64,000 nucleotides of DNA from the NCBI GenBank assembly GCA_902532675.1, contig CACAIY010000001.1, positions 1 through 64,000 of the forward strand, given 5' to 3'. A model generated the notes under the pieces. It ran no database searches and was not told the origin of the DNA. It was given only the letters and a program-made list of their open reading frames with translations. This DNA is from an uncultured SAR86 cluster bacterium (GTDB taxonomy: Bacteria > Pseudomonadota > Gammaproteobacteria > Magnimaribacterales > Magnimaribacteraceae). How positions within the stretch are numbered: position 1 is the stretch's first letter; each line of letters opens with the position of its first letter. Positions 35,892-44,790 of the stretch are shown here, piece after piece. A program made the position numbers and the translations under genes.

Positions 35892-37562
35892 ATGAATCAA
35901 AGAAGTACCAATGACCTAGAGTTGAATGAAAGAGCCCAAGGCTGGCTCAATTTTCTTTACCAGAAGGCCACAACTCCTGACGATTGGACAGAAGATGGAG
36001 AACCTGAAGAGTGGTGGGATAAAACATCTACCCCTCCGATGTGCTCTTTCCCTCGTTTTGATTTACAAGAATCAACTTACGCCCTGGGACTAATGTCTGA
36101 TAGAACACCTGCTTGGAGGGAAGTATATTCTGAAATACTAGATGAAATAGCGGAACGCTCTATAACTTATTGGGCTGCAGTAGATTGGTTATCTCAATTT
36201 GGTCACGATCCTGACAGACCTAATTACCCAGATTTATGGAAAGGTACTCTAATACCTGAAGAGTTTTGGGGCGAATACGATGCTCCTGGATGGACCGCTA
36301 ATGGCGTTGCGCCATGGGGTCTGCAGATGGACCCAATAGGAGCAGATGGAAATTTATTTTTTAAAGGTTGGCTTAACCTTACGCAAGCTCTACACACTTA
36401 TGTCAGTGGATATGACAAGTGGGCCTCTCCGTTCGATCTAGCTGGAGTAAATAGAACAAGATTCGAATGGACTCAACATCAATTGGTTGATCACCTCTAT
36501 CAACAATGGACGAAGACACCGATGGGACCACATTGTGAAAATACAAAAGCTTGGCCTTTTTGTCTTTCGGCTGCAGGTTTAGGACTGCAAATGTATGACA
36601 ACGTATTCAATAAAGAATCTCACTCCGCTTACAAGAATTGGCTCGATCACACAAAGGATAAATACTATGGTTTTGATAAAAATGGTGCGTTGGAATGGGT
36701 GACTATGTATTTTGATGGCTTAAAAAATCATCACCATAGAACCGCACCTTTGCACGGTCTTGCCATAGCTTTCTATGCCAAACCTCAAGACCCTCATTTT
36801 GCTGAATTACTATATAGAGGAGCAATCAATTTTGTTGGTTGGGGAGACCCTTCAATCCCTATTTCCAATGAATTCATAGCAGACCCTCGAATGTTTGCGT
36901 TAGGCTTAACCGTATCTAAAGAATTTGATGACCAAATCACCTACGAGAGATTAAGCAAGCATGCTGAAGAAAATTTTGAACCCAGGTATTTCGGATTAAA
37001 CGATAGTCAGTTTGGTTTTTGGTTTAATCTTGGAGAGAACTGGCCAAGAGGGCAATTGTCCGCTTTAGCTATGTGTGCTGAAGTTTGTGATCCAGGAGCT
37101 TGGGAAAAATTATTTAATCAACCTAATTTAACTAAATATTACTCGCCTTCGGTAGAAGGAATTGATTACCCGGCAGTGACTGTGCAAAAAGCTTTTCACG
37201 ATGACGATAAGGGAAAATTATTTCTAAAAATAAATGACGGCAATAAAACGAAAACAAATAGCGAGACCAGTTTCAAGATCACTAACCTGCCAGAACCAGA
37301 AAAAGTAACCATATTGAAAGATGGTAAGATCTATAAAGATTTTAGTGTCCAATCTTCAGAAGTTGTTGTTAAGACAAATGTTGGGAGTCATGAATTTGAA
37401 ATTGATACTGGTTATTTCCTATCTAAAAAGGATTCAAGTAAGCTGAGTTTAAAAGTTAACGAAGATAATCTAAAGAATGTTTCAAATTCAAAAAAATCCA
37501 GTGGTTCTACATCTAGACTACTTATTTCTTCCCTATATAAAAAACCTTGTAGTTGTTGTTAA
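35892..37562 (+). CDS. Linalool dehydratase/isomerase (Ldi) family protein
   Basis: This 556-residue protein aligns from memory with the Castellaniella linalool dehydratase-isomerase core. FKGWLNLTQALHTYVSGYDKW corresponds to its YKGHLNLMYGLYQLVTG. CENTKAWPFCLSAAGLGLQ corresponds to CEPDNYFVQCNSVAYLSL. The two active-site cysteines are kept as C215 and C224, nine residues apart as in the known enzyme, while the histidine of KGH is W here. There is no signal peptide, unlike the periplasmic prototype. About 150 extra C-terminal residues end in CSCC. The substrate is probably a tertiary or allylic alcohol or a related compound, but that is unproven. Confidence 0.72.
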   Translation: MNQRSTNDLELNERAQGWLNFLYQKATTPDDWTEDGEPEEWWDKTSTPPMCSFPRFDLQESTYALGLMSDRTPAWREVYSEILDEIAERSITYWAAVDWLSQFGHDPDRPNYPDLWKGTLIPEEFWGEYDAPGWTANGVAPWGLQMDPIGADGNLFFKGWLNLTQALHTYVSGYDKWASPFDLAGVNRTRFEWTQHQLVDHLYQQWTKTPMGPHCENTKAWPFCLSAAGLGLQMYDNVFNKESHSAYKNWLDHTKDKYYGFDKNGALEWVTMYFDGLKNHHHRTAPLHGLAIAFYAKPQDPHFAELLYRGAINFVGWGDPSIPISNEFIADPRMFALGLTVSKEFDDQITYERLSKHAEENFEPRYFGLNDSQFGFWFNLGENWPRGQLSALAMCAEVCDPGAWEKLFNQPNLTKYYSPSVEGIDYPAVTVQKAFHDDDKGKLFLKINDGNKTKTNSETSFKITNLPEPEKVTILKDGKIYKDFSVQSSEVVVKTNVGSHEFEIDTGYFLSKKDSSKLSLKVNEDNLKNVSNSKKSSGSTSRLLISSLYKKPCSCC

Positions 37563-37568
37563 TTTGAT

Positions 37569-38399
37569 ATGTCATTAAGTAGTTTCTCCTTAGAAGGAAA
37601 AAAAGCGCTAGTTGTTGGCGCAAGAAGAAATATGGGAAAAGGTTTTGCTTTAGGGCTGGCTGAAGCAGGAGCTGATGTTGCAGTGACTGACGTAAATTTA
37701 GAGTCAGGTCAGCTTCAAGCCGTAGCAGACGAGATCAAAAAAATGGGACGTAAATCATTAGCTTTAAAAGCAGATATATCGAGCCAAGAAGAGGTAAAGA
37801 AATTAGTAGAAAATGTGGTTAAAGAATTTGGAACCATAGACATACTAATGAATGTGGCTGTGATGTATCACCCCAAGTCAGTAGTTGATTTAGATGAAGA
37901 GTCTTGGGATAAACTAACAGACGTAAATCTAAAAGGTTACTGGTTAATGATTCAAGAAGTCTCACCAATAATGATGAATCAGAAAAGTGGAAGCATAATT
38001 AACTTAACTTCAAGAGGAGGGCTTAAAGCTCATGCAGATAAAATGATGGGAAACTACGCAATTGTTAAATCTGGAATTGCCATGATGACACGACAATATT
38101 GTAGATACCTCGGACCTTACAATGTAAGAGTTAATGCGATAGCTCCTTCATTGGTTGAATGGGAAGAATTTCCAGGCCAAGAAAACATAAAGAAAAAGAG
38201 CAGCCCTTCAAAGAAAGAGAATAGGGAGATAACTGATGAAGAGAAATTCGAATCCTGGCTTACTGGACCAGAAAACCTTCCTTTAGGAAGGGTTGCAACT
38301 TTTGAAGAGATGGCAAATGCAGCTGTCTTTCTAGCATCTGATGCATCAAGCTACGTAACCGGGACTATTCTTAATGTTGATGGCGGTTACATGGCATGA
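37569..38399 (+). CDS. Short-chain dehydrogenase/reductase of the Ldi operon
   Basis: This 276-residue SDR has an atypical cofactor loop, GARRNMGKG, instead of TGxxxGIG, and MNVAVMY where NNAG is expected. The catalytic residues are seen in LTSRGG and YAIVKSG, and the C-terminus VTGTILNVDGGYMA is standard. An insertion of about 25 charged residues follows APSLVEWEEF. It probably oxidises an alcohol made in the operon. The start lies six bases after the Ldi-like gene, and the stop overlaps the VOC gene by four bases. Confidence 0.88.
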   Translation: MSLSSFSLEGKKALVVGARRNMGKGFALGLAEAGADVAVTDVNLESGQLQAVADEIKKMGRKSLALKADISSQEEVKKLVENVVKEFGTIDILMNVAVMYHPKSVVDLDEESWDKLTDVNLKGYWLMIQEVSPIMMNQKSGSIINLTSRGGLKAHADKMMGNYAIVKSGIAMMTRQYCRYLGPYNVRVNAIAPSLVEWEEFPGQENIKKKSSPSKKENREITDEEKFESWLTGPENLPLGRVATFEEMANAAVFLASDASSYVTGTILNVDGGYMA

Positions 38400-39310
38400 G
38401 CGAAGATTGGACTCTCAACCACCTAGGCATGATGGTCACGGACAAGAATGCAGCGCTTAATCAATTTCAAGCCTTTGGCTTGGGAGTTAGTGTAGGACCT
38501 CAACCTTTGCAACCTTATGAAGAAGGGGTTGGCGAACTTATGTATTTCGAAACTCTAGACGGAGATCCGGTAACCCATCAATATAAAACTGGAGGGATTC
38601 ATAATTTTAGAGATGGCAATTCTCAAATTGGAGATTGTCAGCTAGAGGTTTATCCAATGAAGCCAGGACCGGGCATTTTTATTAGTGAATATTTACAAAA
38701 GAAGGGACCTGGGATTAATCACATAGCATTCAATACACCTGATATAGAAAGAGACACAAAGAGATTCTTAGAAAAAGGTTGTGACTTAGTTTTTAATGCA
38801 ACTGTTAACGGTAAGACTATTGAAAATTATCTAGATACTCGTAAATACGGAGATGTAATGATTTCCCTAAGACCCCCAGCTGATGAATGGGAAATTGCAT
38901 GGAGAGAAAATAACAGATCTCATCCATTAACAAAGGATTGGAGTTTTTTTGGAGCTGGCGTAGTGGTTGAGGATTGTGAATTAGCTACTGAATATTTTTT
39001 AAATTTGGGCTTCAGCTTAAAAAAGGAAGCTCATGAATCTCAAGAGCTTGGCATTAAATTAAGTCATATAAGAGTTGGTTCTATGATGTTTGAGCTTATT
39101 CAACCAATTGCTAACAATTCAATTTACAAAGAATGTTTCAATAAAAGAGGAGAGGGCATTGCCGACATGTCATTTATCGTAAAAGACTTGCCTTCTGAAA
39201 TTGATACTCTTGTGAGTAAGGGCGCAGATCTTCTGAATTCAAATGATGAAAGTGCAGTCATCGATGTGAGAAAAGATGGAAATATCATTATTAGACTTCT
39301 GCAAACATGA
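38396..39310 (+). CDS. Two-domain VOC (glyoxalase/dioxygenase-fold) protein
   Basis: This 304-residue protein has two vicinal-oxygen-chelate halves: WTLNHLGMMVTDKNAALNQF with GPGINHIAFNTPDI, then WSFFGAGVVVEDCELATEYF with GEGIADMSFIVKD. The histidines NHLG and NHIAF in the first half are plausible metal ligands, while the second half looks poor in ligands. VOC proteins include epimerases, lyases, dioxygenases and methylmalonyl-CoA epimerase. It is last in the operon and overlaps the SDR by ATGA. Confidence 0.82.
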   Translation: MSEDWTLNHLGMMVTDKNAALNQFQAFGLGVSVGPQPLQPYEEGVGELMYFETLDGDPVTHQYKTGGIHNFRDGNSQIGDCQLEVYPMKPGPGIFISEYLQKKGPGINHIAFNTPDIERDTKRFLEKGCDLVFNATVNGKTIENYLDTRKYGDVMISLRPPADEWEIAWRENNRSHPLTKDWSFFGAGVVVEDCELATEYFLNLGFSLKKEAHESQELGIKLSHIRVGSMMFELIQPIANNSIYKECFNKRGEGIADMSFIVKDLPSEIDTLVSKGADLLNSNDESAVIDVRKDGNIIIRLLQT

Positions 39311-39344
39311 AACGCCTAACCGTCACATTGCATACCTTGAGAAC

Positions 39345-40619
39345 TTATCGCAACATTTTAGGTATTTCTAAATAAGTCAATAAACGCCATAACCATTCAA
39401 TTGGACCAAAGTAGAAATACTTCAACCACAATGGACTTATATATAACTGAAGTGCCCAAATTAGCGCTACGACTAGATATAATTGACTCCAAGAAAATTT
39501 TCCTAATAAACCTAAACCAGCTCCTGAAAATATGAAAAGGGCTATTACCGAATGCATTAAATAATTTGTTAATGCCATTCTACCTACACAAGCCAATCTA
39601 AATTTTAAAGAGCTAAATTTCCTAAGCTTAATCAATACGATAATTAAGCCTAAGTAACCTAAGGCAATGAATAGTCTCCCAAAGTGATAAGTAAATCTTA
39701 AGTATCCATTAGTTTCAATAATACCCATATTTGAATTAGTCATGAGTAAAACCTCATAGGTATTTATAGAAAGGCCAATTAGAAAGCCTATGCACATCAT
39801 TTTTATATAGAACCCAATTTCTCTTCTTCCATCCAGAATACCAAGCTTGAATAATGCCATGCCAACTACCATCATCATTAGAGCATCTAGAAATAAAAAA
39901 AATGGTATAAAAAAATAAATCGTTTCATTTGCTTTCTCTAGATTGTATTCATAAGCCGAGGCGTAACTGCTTGTCTTATTTTTTATTTCATTGGGGATGT
40001 TATCTCTCTCGGTTTGATAATCATTTTCATGCTCTATCCAAACTTGTGCCCATGTGGCAGTCTCTTCACTTACCTCTTCACCTTTGCTGATAGATATTTT
40101 CATTCCTTCAGCAGCATCTCTGGCTATTTCAAGAGAGCTCTTCAAAGCAAAGTTTTGAAGACTACCAATTAAAATAAGAAAGGTTGCTAATATTAATAAA
40201 TTTCTGGCTTTCCAGTTTCTAATGAACCAAAGCACGAAGCTAGATAATGCATATGTTACGAGAATATCTCCTGGCCAAAGAAAAATGTATATATTGATTA
40301 AGCCAAATACTAATAACCAAAAATTTCTTCTATAGTGCAACCATCCACTTTTCGCAGTCGAACCCGTTACAAAGAGAACAACACCAGCTCCAAAGAGTAT
40401 TGAAAATAATGTACGCATAGCACCTTCGCTTGAAAGTTCTACGAAAGCCCAAACCGCGTAATCGATTCCTCCAATAGGGGATAGATAAATACCGGGGTCT
40501 AAAAAGGCTGCTGAAACAAGACCAAAACCTAAAATATTCAGAAGCAAGATTCCAAGTAAAGCAAAACCCCTCAATACGTCCAGAGATTCAATTCTGTTGA
40601 TTTCTTTAGTTGCTTGCAT
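39345..40619 (-). CDS. DUF418 family membrane protein (YeiB-like)
   Basis: This 424-residue protein has about ten hydrophobic helices. The N-terminal RIESLDVLRGFALLGILLLN and the middle FSILFGAGVVLF are signatures of the DUF418/YeiB group. The C-terminal MALTNYLMHSVIA and WLKYFYFGPIEWLWRLLTY complete it. Function is unknown; relatives are linked to acyltransferase-like or transport roles. It converges on the VOC gene across 34 bases and diverges from the sulfotransferase-like gene. Confidence 0.85.
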   Translation of the reverse strand: MQATKEINRIESLDVLRGFALLGILLLNILGFGLVSAAFLDPGIYLSPIGGIDYAVWAFVELSSEGAMRTLFSILFGAGVVLFVTGSTAKSGWLHYRRNFWLLVFGLINIYIFLWPGDILVTYALSSFVLWFIRNWKARNLLILATFLILIGSLQNFALKSSLEIARDAAEGMKISISKGEEVSEETATWAQVWIEHENDYQTERDNIPNEIKNKTSSYASAYEYNLEKANETIYFFIPFFLFLDALMMMVVGMALFKLGILDGRREIGFYIKMMCIGFLIGLSINTYEVLLMTNSNMGIIETNGYLRFTYHFGRLFIALGYLGLIIVLIKLRKFSSLKFRLACVGRMALTNYLMHSVIALFIFSGAGLGLLGKFSWSQLYLVVALIWALQLYISPLWLKYFYFGPIEWLWRLLTYLEIPKMLR

Positions 40620-40791
40620 CAGTTATTCCGGCAACTCATTAATAGGCTGCAAGTTATATATTAATTTCTTCTGCTCTATCCTAACAATAGTTTTATGAGC
40701 TAAACAGAAAAAAGCCGTATCTGATATAATAGAATTTATGACATTCTTAACCATCTCCTCACTAACCCAGACTGGCTGACACTCGTTAATT

Positions 40792-41751
40792 TTGTATTTT
40801 CATAAAAACAATGATAAAAAGCTTGTGCTAATTTTAAGCACAGGCAGAACAGGCACTAAGTTTTTTTCTGAATATTTCAGGAGACAAAAGCTTCTATCTT
40901 TTCACGAGGCGTTTAGAGGATCTTCTGCTTTGGAATACCCAAAAATAAGTAATATTCACGCTGATAACGAAATAAACGCCCTCGAAATTGACAGAGAAAA
41001 AATTGAGGAAGTTGTTTCTGACTACCTAAATAATTTCTTCAGCATAACTGACTCAAATAAAATTGTGGCAAATTTTTCACTAGGAAATGGAGTTTCTACC
41101 TTAAAACAAAAACTATATTACATAAAGAAGGCCTTTCATTGGCCGATGATTGTTTCGAATAATCATGTGATTGACTGTAATAATGGCATAAGCCTGCTAT
41201 TTGAAATTATATTTAAAGCTGCAGAAGAAAAAGAAATTTCGACGCTCCCAGTAATTTTATTTAGAAACCCTATTAAAACTATTCATGCAATTTATCAGAT
41301 TGAGTCCCAGTCTTCTTATTATATGCGTCCTAAAAGTTTTCTTGAAAAAAAAGAAGGCCTGATAGCAGCAGCACTTATCTGGAAGAATACTTATAATTTT
41401 TTCTTAGATCGAACAAAGAACGATGTTCTCAAAGTAGATCTAGAAAATTTTAAATCTAATGATTTACAACCTTTATTTAATTTTTTAGGTGAGGAAATTG
41501 ATTTCGAGGCTTCGAAAGTAATTAAAAGAATTATAAAAAATAAGCCATTTAGAAGCTCCAAAGTCGAAGACATTAGAAATTCAGATCTTTATAAGGATAA
41601 AGATTTCTCGCTTAGTGCATCTCAAATAGATCTTATAATTCCTTATATATCTGATACAGCATCAAGATTAGGTATAGATATAGAAAAATCTATTTCCTCC
41701 TATAATGACTTCCACTCAAGAGTTAAAACTAATCAAGGTTTCACCCCATGA
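40792..41751 (+). CDS. Sulfotransferase-like protein (P-loop type), TTG start
   Basis: This 319-residue product has VLILSTGRTGTKFFSEYF near its N-terminus, like the 5'-phosphosulfate loop of PAPS sulfotransferases. The rest, including VILFRNPIKTIHAIYQI, fits the fold but is divergent. The frame has an in-frame stop at 40777, so TTG at 40792 is the first usable start. An upstream in-frame ATG at 40738 is cut off by that stop. The gene looks richer in A and T than its neighbours and ends two bases from tRNA-Thr. A transferred gene is possible. Confidence 0.6.
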   Translation: MYFHKNNDKKLVLILSTGRTGTKFFSEYFRRQKLLSFHEAFRGSSALEYPKISNIHADNEINALEIDREKIEEVVSDYLNNFFSITDSNKIVANFSLGNGVSTLKQKLYYIKKAFHWPMIVSNNHVIDCNNGISLLFEIIFKAAEEKEISTLPVILFRNPIKTIHAIYQIESQSSYYMRPKSFLEKKEGLIAAALIWKNTYNFFLDRTKNDVLKVDLENFKSNDLQPLFNFLGEEIDFEASKVIKRIIKNKPFRSSKVEDIRNSDLYKDKDFSLSASQIDLIIPYISDTASRLGIDIEKSISSYNDFHSRVKTNQGFTP

Positions 41752-41753
41752 AA

Positions 41754-41829
41754 TGGAGCTGGCGATAGGATTTGAACCTACGACCTGCTGATTACAAATC
41801 AGCTGCTCTACCAACTGAGCTACGCCAGC
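41754..41829 (-). tRNA. tRNA-Thr (anticodon TGT)
   Basis: The minus-strand 76-base cloverleaf has acceptor stem GCTGGCG/CGCCAGC, anticodon loop TTTGTAA giving TGT, the T-arm GTAGGTTCAAATCCTAT, and encoded CCA. It follows birA by 10 bases on the same strand. In E. coli the matching gene lies with tRNA-Tyr on the opposite strand to this arrangement. Confidence 0.96.
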
Positions 41830-41839
41830 GCGGCCTGCA

Positions 41840-42643
41840 TTATAGTTCTCTTATTGAAACTTCGCCATAACGAAGATGTTGGATTTCTCCATTTTTTTCA
41901 AGTAGTAATTCACCCACTTCATTTACCCCTAGTACTTTACCTTCATAAGTTTCTTTGTCAGTTTCAACTTTACAAAGTTTATCTTTAAGCAAGTTATGGG
42001 TTTCAAAAACATGATGGTATTTTTTAAATCCTGAAATGGGGTAGCCTTTAAACAATTTATACATCTCTGTAACAATACTTACGATAATCTTATTTCTATC
42101 TAACTTAAATGTAGGATTTTCTTCAAGGTTTCCCCAAGACTGATCAATCTCTGATCCTTCTGATTCATCCATATGAACATTTATTCCTATTCCAATGACA
42201 ATATCTAAGCCATCCTCCGAATCAGTTGTTTCAATTAAGATGCCGGATATTTTCTTTCCGTTGATCAATAAATCATTAGGCCATTTAATTCTTAAATCAC
42301 CTGTAGTGAATTCTTTTAGTGCAGAAATCAAGTTGGTTGCTACAGCAAGGCTTAATCCTTCTAATTGAGAATGTAGGAGTGTCGATTTCCAGGCCAAAGA
42401 GAGATATATATTCTTTCCGTGGGGACTAACCCACTTTTTATTATTTCTTCCTCTTCCTGAAACTTGTTGTTCAGCTAAGTGAACAGAAAACAAGTTTCGT
42501 TGAGTTTTTAGGTGTTCTTTTGCATTGTCATTTGTAGATTCAGTTGAATCTTCAATAAAAATAGAATCTATATCGTTTAAAAGAGCCTTTGATAGACTGC
42601 CTTTAATTGATTTCTCTGAGAGATTGGCATTATTTTCTGACAT
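41840..42643 (-). CDS. birA: Biotin-[acetyl-CoA-carboxylase] ligase, monofunctional
   Basis: This 267-residue ligase attaches biotin to carboxylase carrier protein. The biotinyl-AMP loop is SGRGRNNKKW, followed by the KWPNDLLINGKKISGILIE core and a C-terminal SH3-like region. It lacks the N-terminal helix-turn-helix of E. coli BirA, so it cannot act as a biotin repressor by that domain. ATG at 42643 is preferred over TTG at 42664; neither has a strong ribosome site. It sits divergently beside the tRNA-tuf cluster. Confidence 0.92.
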   Translation of the reverse strand: MSENNANLSEKSIKGSLSKALLNDIDSIFIEDSTESTNDNAKEHLKTQRNLFSVHLAEQQVSGRGRNNKKWVSPHGKNIYLSLAWKSTLLHSQLEGLSLAVATNLISALKEFTTGDLRIKWPNDLLINGKKISGILIETTDSEDGLDIVIGIGINVHMDESEGSEIDQSWGNLEENPTFKLDRNKIIVSIVTEMYKLFKGYPISGFKKYHHVFETHNLLKDKLCKVETDKETYEGKVLGVNEVGELLLEKNGEIQHLRYGEVSIREL

Positions 42644-42679
42644 TAGATATATATAGATTAGCAAATTATATAAATTAAG

Positions 42680-42708
42680 TTGACATAGTAAGCTAGCAGT
42701 AACAGAAT
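42680..42708 (+). promoter_or_regulatory. Promoter of tRNA-Tyr
   Basis: A perfect TTGACA is followed after 17 bases by CAGAAT and then the GC-rich discriminator TGCGCGCTG. This layout is typical of growth-rate and stringently controlled stable-RNA promoters. The tRNA begins 24 bases after the -10 element. Confidence 0.75.
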
Positions 42709-42732
42709 TGCGCGCTGTTTAGTTTCTCTTAA

Positions 42733-42817
<85 letters not shown>

Positions 42818-42885
42818 CTGATTAAATGAACTAAATTTCTATCTATTTTTAAGGAATAAAAATTGTTAAAAAGTCGCGAAAATGC

Positions 42886-42914
42886 TTGCATTAGAGCTAT
42901 AAAAATACTTTAAT
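42886..42914 (+). promoter_or_regulatory. Promoter of the tRNA-Thr/tuf transcript
   Basis: TTGCAT and TTTAAT are spaced by 17 bases and followed by TGCGCTCCG, the same kind of GC discriminator as at tRNA-Tyr. The expected start lies about 115 bases before tRNA-Thr. The -35 match is weak and the -10 match good. Confidence 0.55.
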
Positions 42915-43034
42915 TGCGCTCCGAGCTTTGGGTTGTGGGTTTTTGTTACTAAATTTTTTATCAATTTATTAAGTTTTCTGTATATGCAGGAAATACTCTA
43001 CTTCCCTGAAAAGCAGCAAAAACATAGTTTTTTT

Positions 43035-43110
<76 letters not shown>

Positions 43111-43142
43111 GTTAAATAATTAACTAAAATTAGGAAAAAAAA

Positions 43143-44327
43143 ATGGCTAAAGAAAAATTTGAAAGAACCAAACCCCATGTCAACGTTGGAACTATTGGAC
43201 ACGTTGATCATGGTAAAACTACTCTAACGGCAGCTATAACTAAAGTTCAAGCTGAAGCGCAAGGTGGTGAAGCTATAGCTTTTGATGGAATTGATAATGC
43301 TCCTGAAGAAAAAGAGCGTGGAATCACAATCTCTACTTCTCACGTTGAGTACGATTCTGAAACAAGACACTACGCTCACGTAGATTGTCCTGGTCACGCA
43401 GATTATATTAAAAACATGATTACAGGTGCTGCACAGATGGATGGAGCAATTTTAGTTGTGAATGCAGCTGACGGTCCTATGCCTCAAACTAGAGAGCATA
43501 TACTTCTAGCAAGACAGGTAGGAGTGCCTCATATTGTGGTTTTCCTTAATAAAGCTGACATGGTAGATGATGCAGAGTTAATCGATCTTGTTGAAATGGA
43601 AGTGAGAGAGCTTTTAACTGAATATGACTTCCCTGGAGATGATACACCCGTGATTGTTGGATCAGCACTTAAAGCACTAGAAGGTGATGCTGAGTACACT
43701 GCAAAAATTTCAGAGCTTGTCCAGGCTCTTGATGACTTTGTACCAGAGCCGGTTAGAGACACTGATAAACCTTTCTTAATGCCTATTGAAGATATTTTCA
43801 CAATTCAAGGACGTGGAACTGTTGTAACAGGAAGAATTGAAAGAGGAGAAATTAAGGTCAACGAAGAAATTGAAATAGTTGGAATCAGAGAAACTCAAAA
43901 GACAGTTTGTACTGGTGTAGAAATGTTCAGAAAACTTCTTGATGAAGGTAAGGCCGGTGAGAATGTTGGAATTCTGCTTAGAGGAACTGAAAGAGATGAA
44001 GTAGAAAGAGGACAAGTTCTAACTAAGCCTGGAGCAATTAATCCACACACTAAGTTTGAAGCAACTGTTTATGTTCTGTCTAAAGAAGAAGGAGGGCGTC
44101 ATACTCCTTTCTTTAAAGGTTACAGACCTCAGTTCTACGTAAGAACAACAGACGTAACAGGTGCCGTTGAGTTGCCTGAAGGCGTAGAAATGGTTATGCC
44201 TGGAGACAACATAGACATGTCAGTTGAATTAATTTCTCCAATTGCAATGGAAGATGGAATGAACTTTGCAATAAGAGAAGGTGGAAGAACTGTAGGGTCA
44301 GGAGTAGTAACTAAAATTATTGAATAG
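43143..44327 (+). CDS. tuf: Translation elongation factor Tu
   Basis: This 394-residue GTPase delivers aminoacyl-tRNA to the ribosome. GHVDHGKTT (from about residue 18), the switch II segment [12 protein letters not shown] and NKADMVD are the GTP-binding motifs. Length matches E. coli EF-Tu. AGGAAA precedes the start. Its stop codon TAG overlaps the first two bases of tRNA-Trp. No second tuf lies after fusA in this window. Confidence 0.99.
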   Translation: MAKEKFERTKPHVNVGTIGHVDHGKTTLTAAITKVQAEAQGGEAIAFDGIDNAPEEKERGITISTSHVEYDSETRHYAHVDCPGHADYIKNMITGAAQMDGAILVVNAADGPMPQTREHILLARQVGVPHIVVFLNKADMVDDAELIDLVEMEVRELLTEYDFPGDDTPVIVGSALKALEGDAEYTAKISELVQALDDFVPEPVRDTDKPFLMPIEDIFTIQGRGTVVTGRIERGEIKVNEEIEIVGIRETQKTVCTGVEMFRKLLDEGKAGENVGILLRGTERDEVERGQVLTKPGAINPHTKFEATVYVLSKEEGGRHTPFFKGYRPQFYVRTTDVTGAVELPEGVEMVMPGDNIDMSVELISPIAMEDGMNFAIREGGRTVGSGVVTKIIE

Positions 44328-44401
44328 GCCAGTAGCTCAATTGGCAGAGCGACGGTCTCCAAAACCGTAGGTTGGGGGTTCGATTCCCTCCTGGCCTGCC
44401 A
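44326..44401 (+). tRNA. tRNA-Trp (anticodon CCA), overlapping the tuf stop codon
   Basis: The 76-base cloverleaf has acceptor AGGCCAG/CTGGCCT, anticodon arm ACGGTCTCCAAAACCGT giving CCA, T-arm GGGGGTTCGATTCCCTC and encoded CCA. Its first two bases are the last two of the tuf TAG stop. It must be cut from the tuf-secE transcript. Confidence 0.97.
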
Positions 44402-44428
44402 CTCAGCCAAAAAGCTTAGCCTAAGAAT

Positions 44429-44788
44429 ATGGTTAATAAGAGTATAGATATGCAGAATTATATCCGTTGGTTTTTGGGTATAGCCATAATAGGATTGGCA
44501 GTCTATGGAAATTCGTATTTTTCTCAAGAAGCTCTTCTTTATAGGGTACTAGGTGTTATTTTAGTTTCTGGGTTAGGACTATTTGTTATGTCCACAACGA
44601 TAGAAGGCAAGGAATCGTTAAAAATAATTTTAGAGTCGAGGACAGAAATTAGAAGAGTTGTTTGGCCAACTAGAACTGAGACCACTCAAACTGTTCTAAT
44701 AGTTGTAGTGGCAATATTCGTATGTGCTTTATTGCTTTGGGGGCTTGATTCTTTATTTGGTTGGGCTATGGCAGGATTATTGGGTTAA
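44429..44788 (+). CDS. secE: Protein translocase subunit SecE
   Basis: This 119-residue three-helix protein belongs to the SecYEG channel. The conserved cytoplasmic segment is [19 protein letters not shown], followed by the essential last helix [19 protein letters not shown]. Like the E. coli protein it has two additional N-terminal helices. The start at ATG 44429 could alternatively be ATG 44450. It lies directly upstream of nusG, as in most bacteria. Confidence 0.95.
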   Translation: MVNKSIDMQNYIRWFLGIAIIGLAVYGNSYFSQEALLYRVLGVILVSGLGLFVMSTTIEGKESLKIILESRTEIRRVVWPTRTETTQTVLIVVVAIFVCALLLWGLDSLFGWAMAGLLG

Positions 44789-44790
44789 TT

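Noticed and set aside
42818-43034. A tRNA-Gly between tRNA-Tyr and tRNA-Thr as in E. coli
   Set aside because: No cloverleaf or T-arm sequence is present; the interval holds a promoter only.
44761-44790. Longer nusG start at TTG 44761
   Set aside because: It lies within secE and adds residues not found in NusG; ATG 44791 gives the standard N-terminus.
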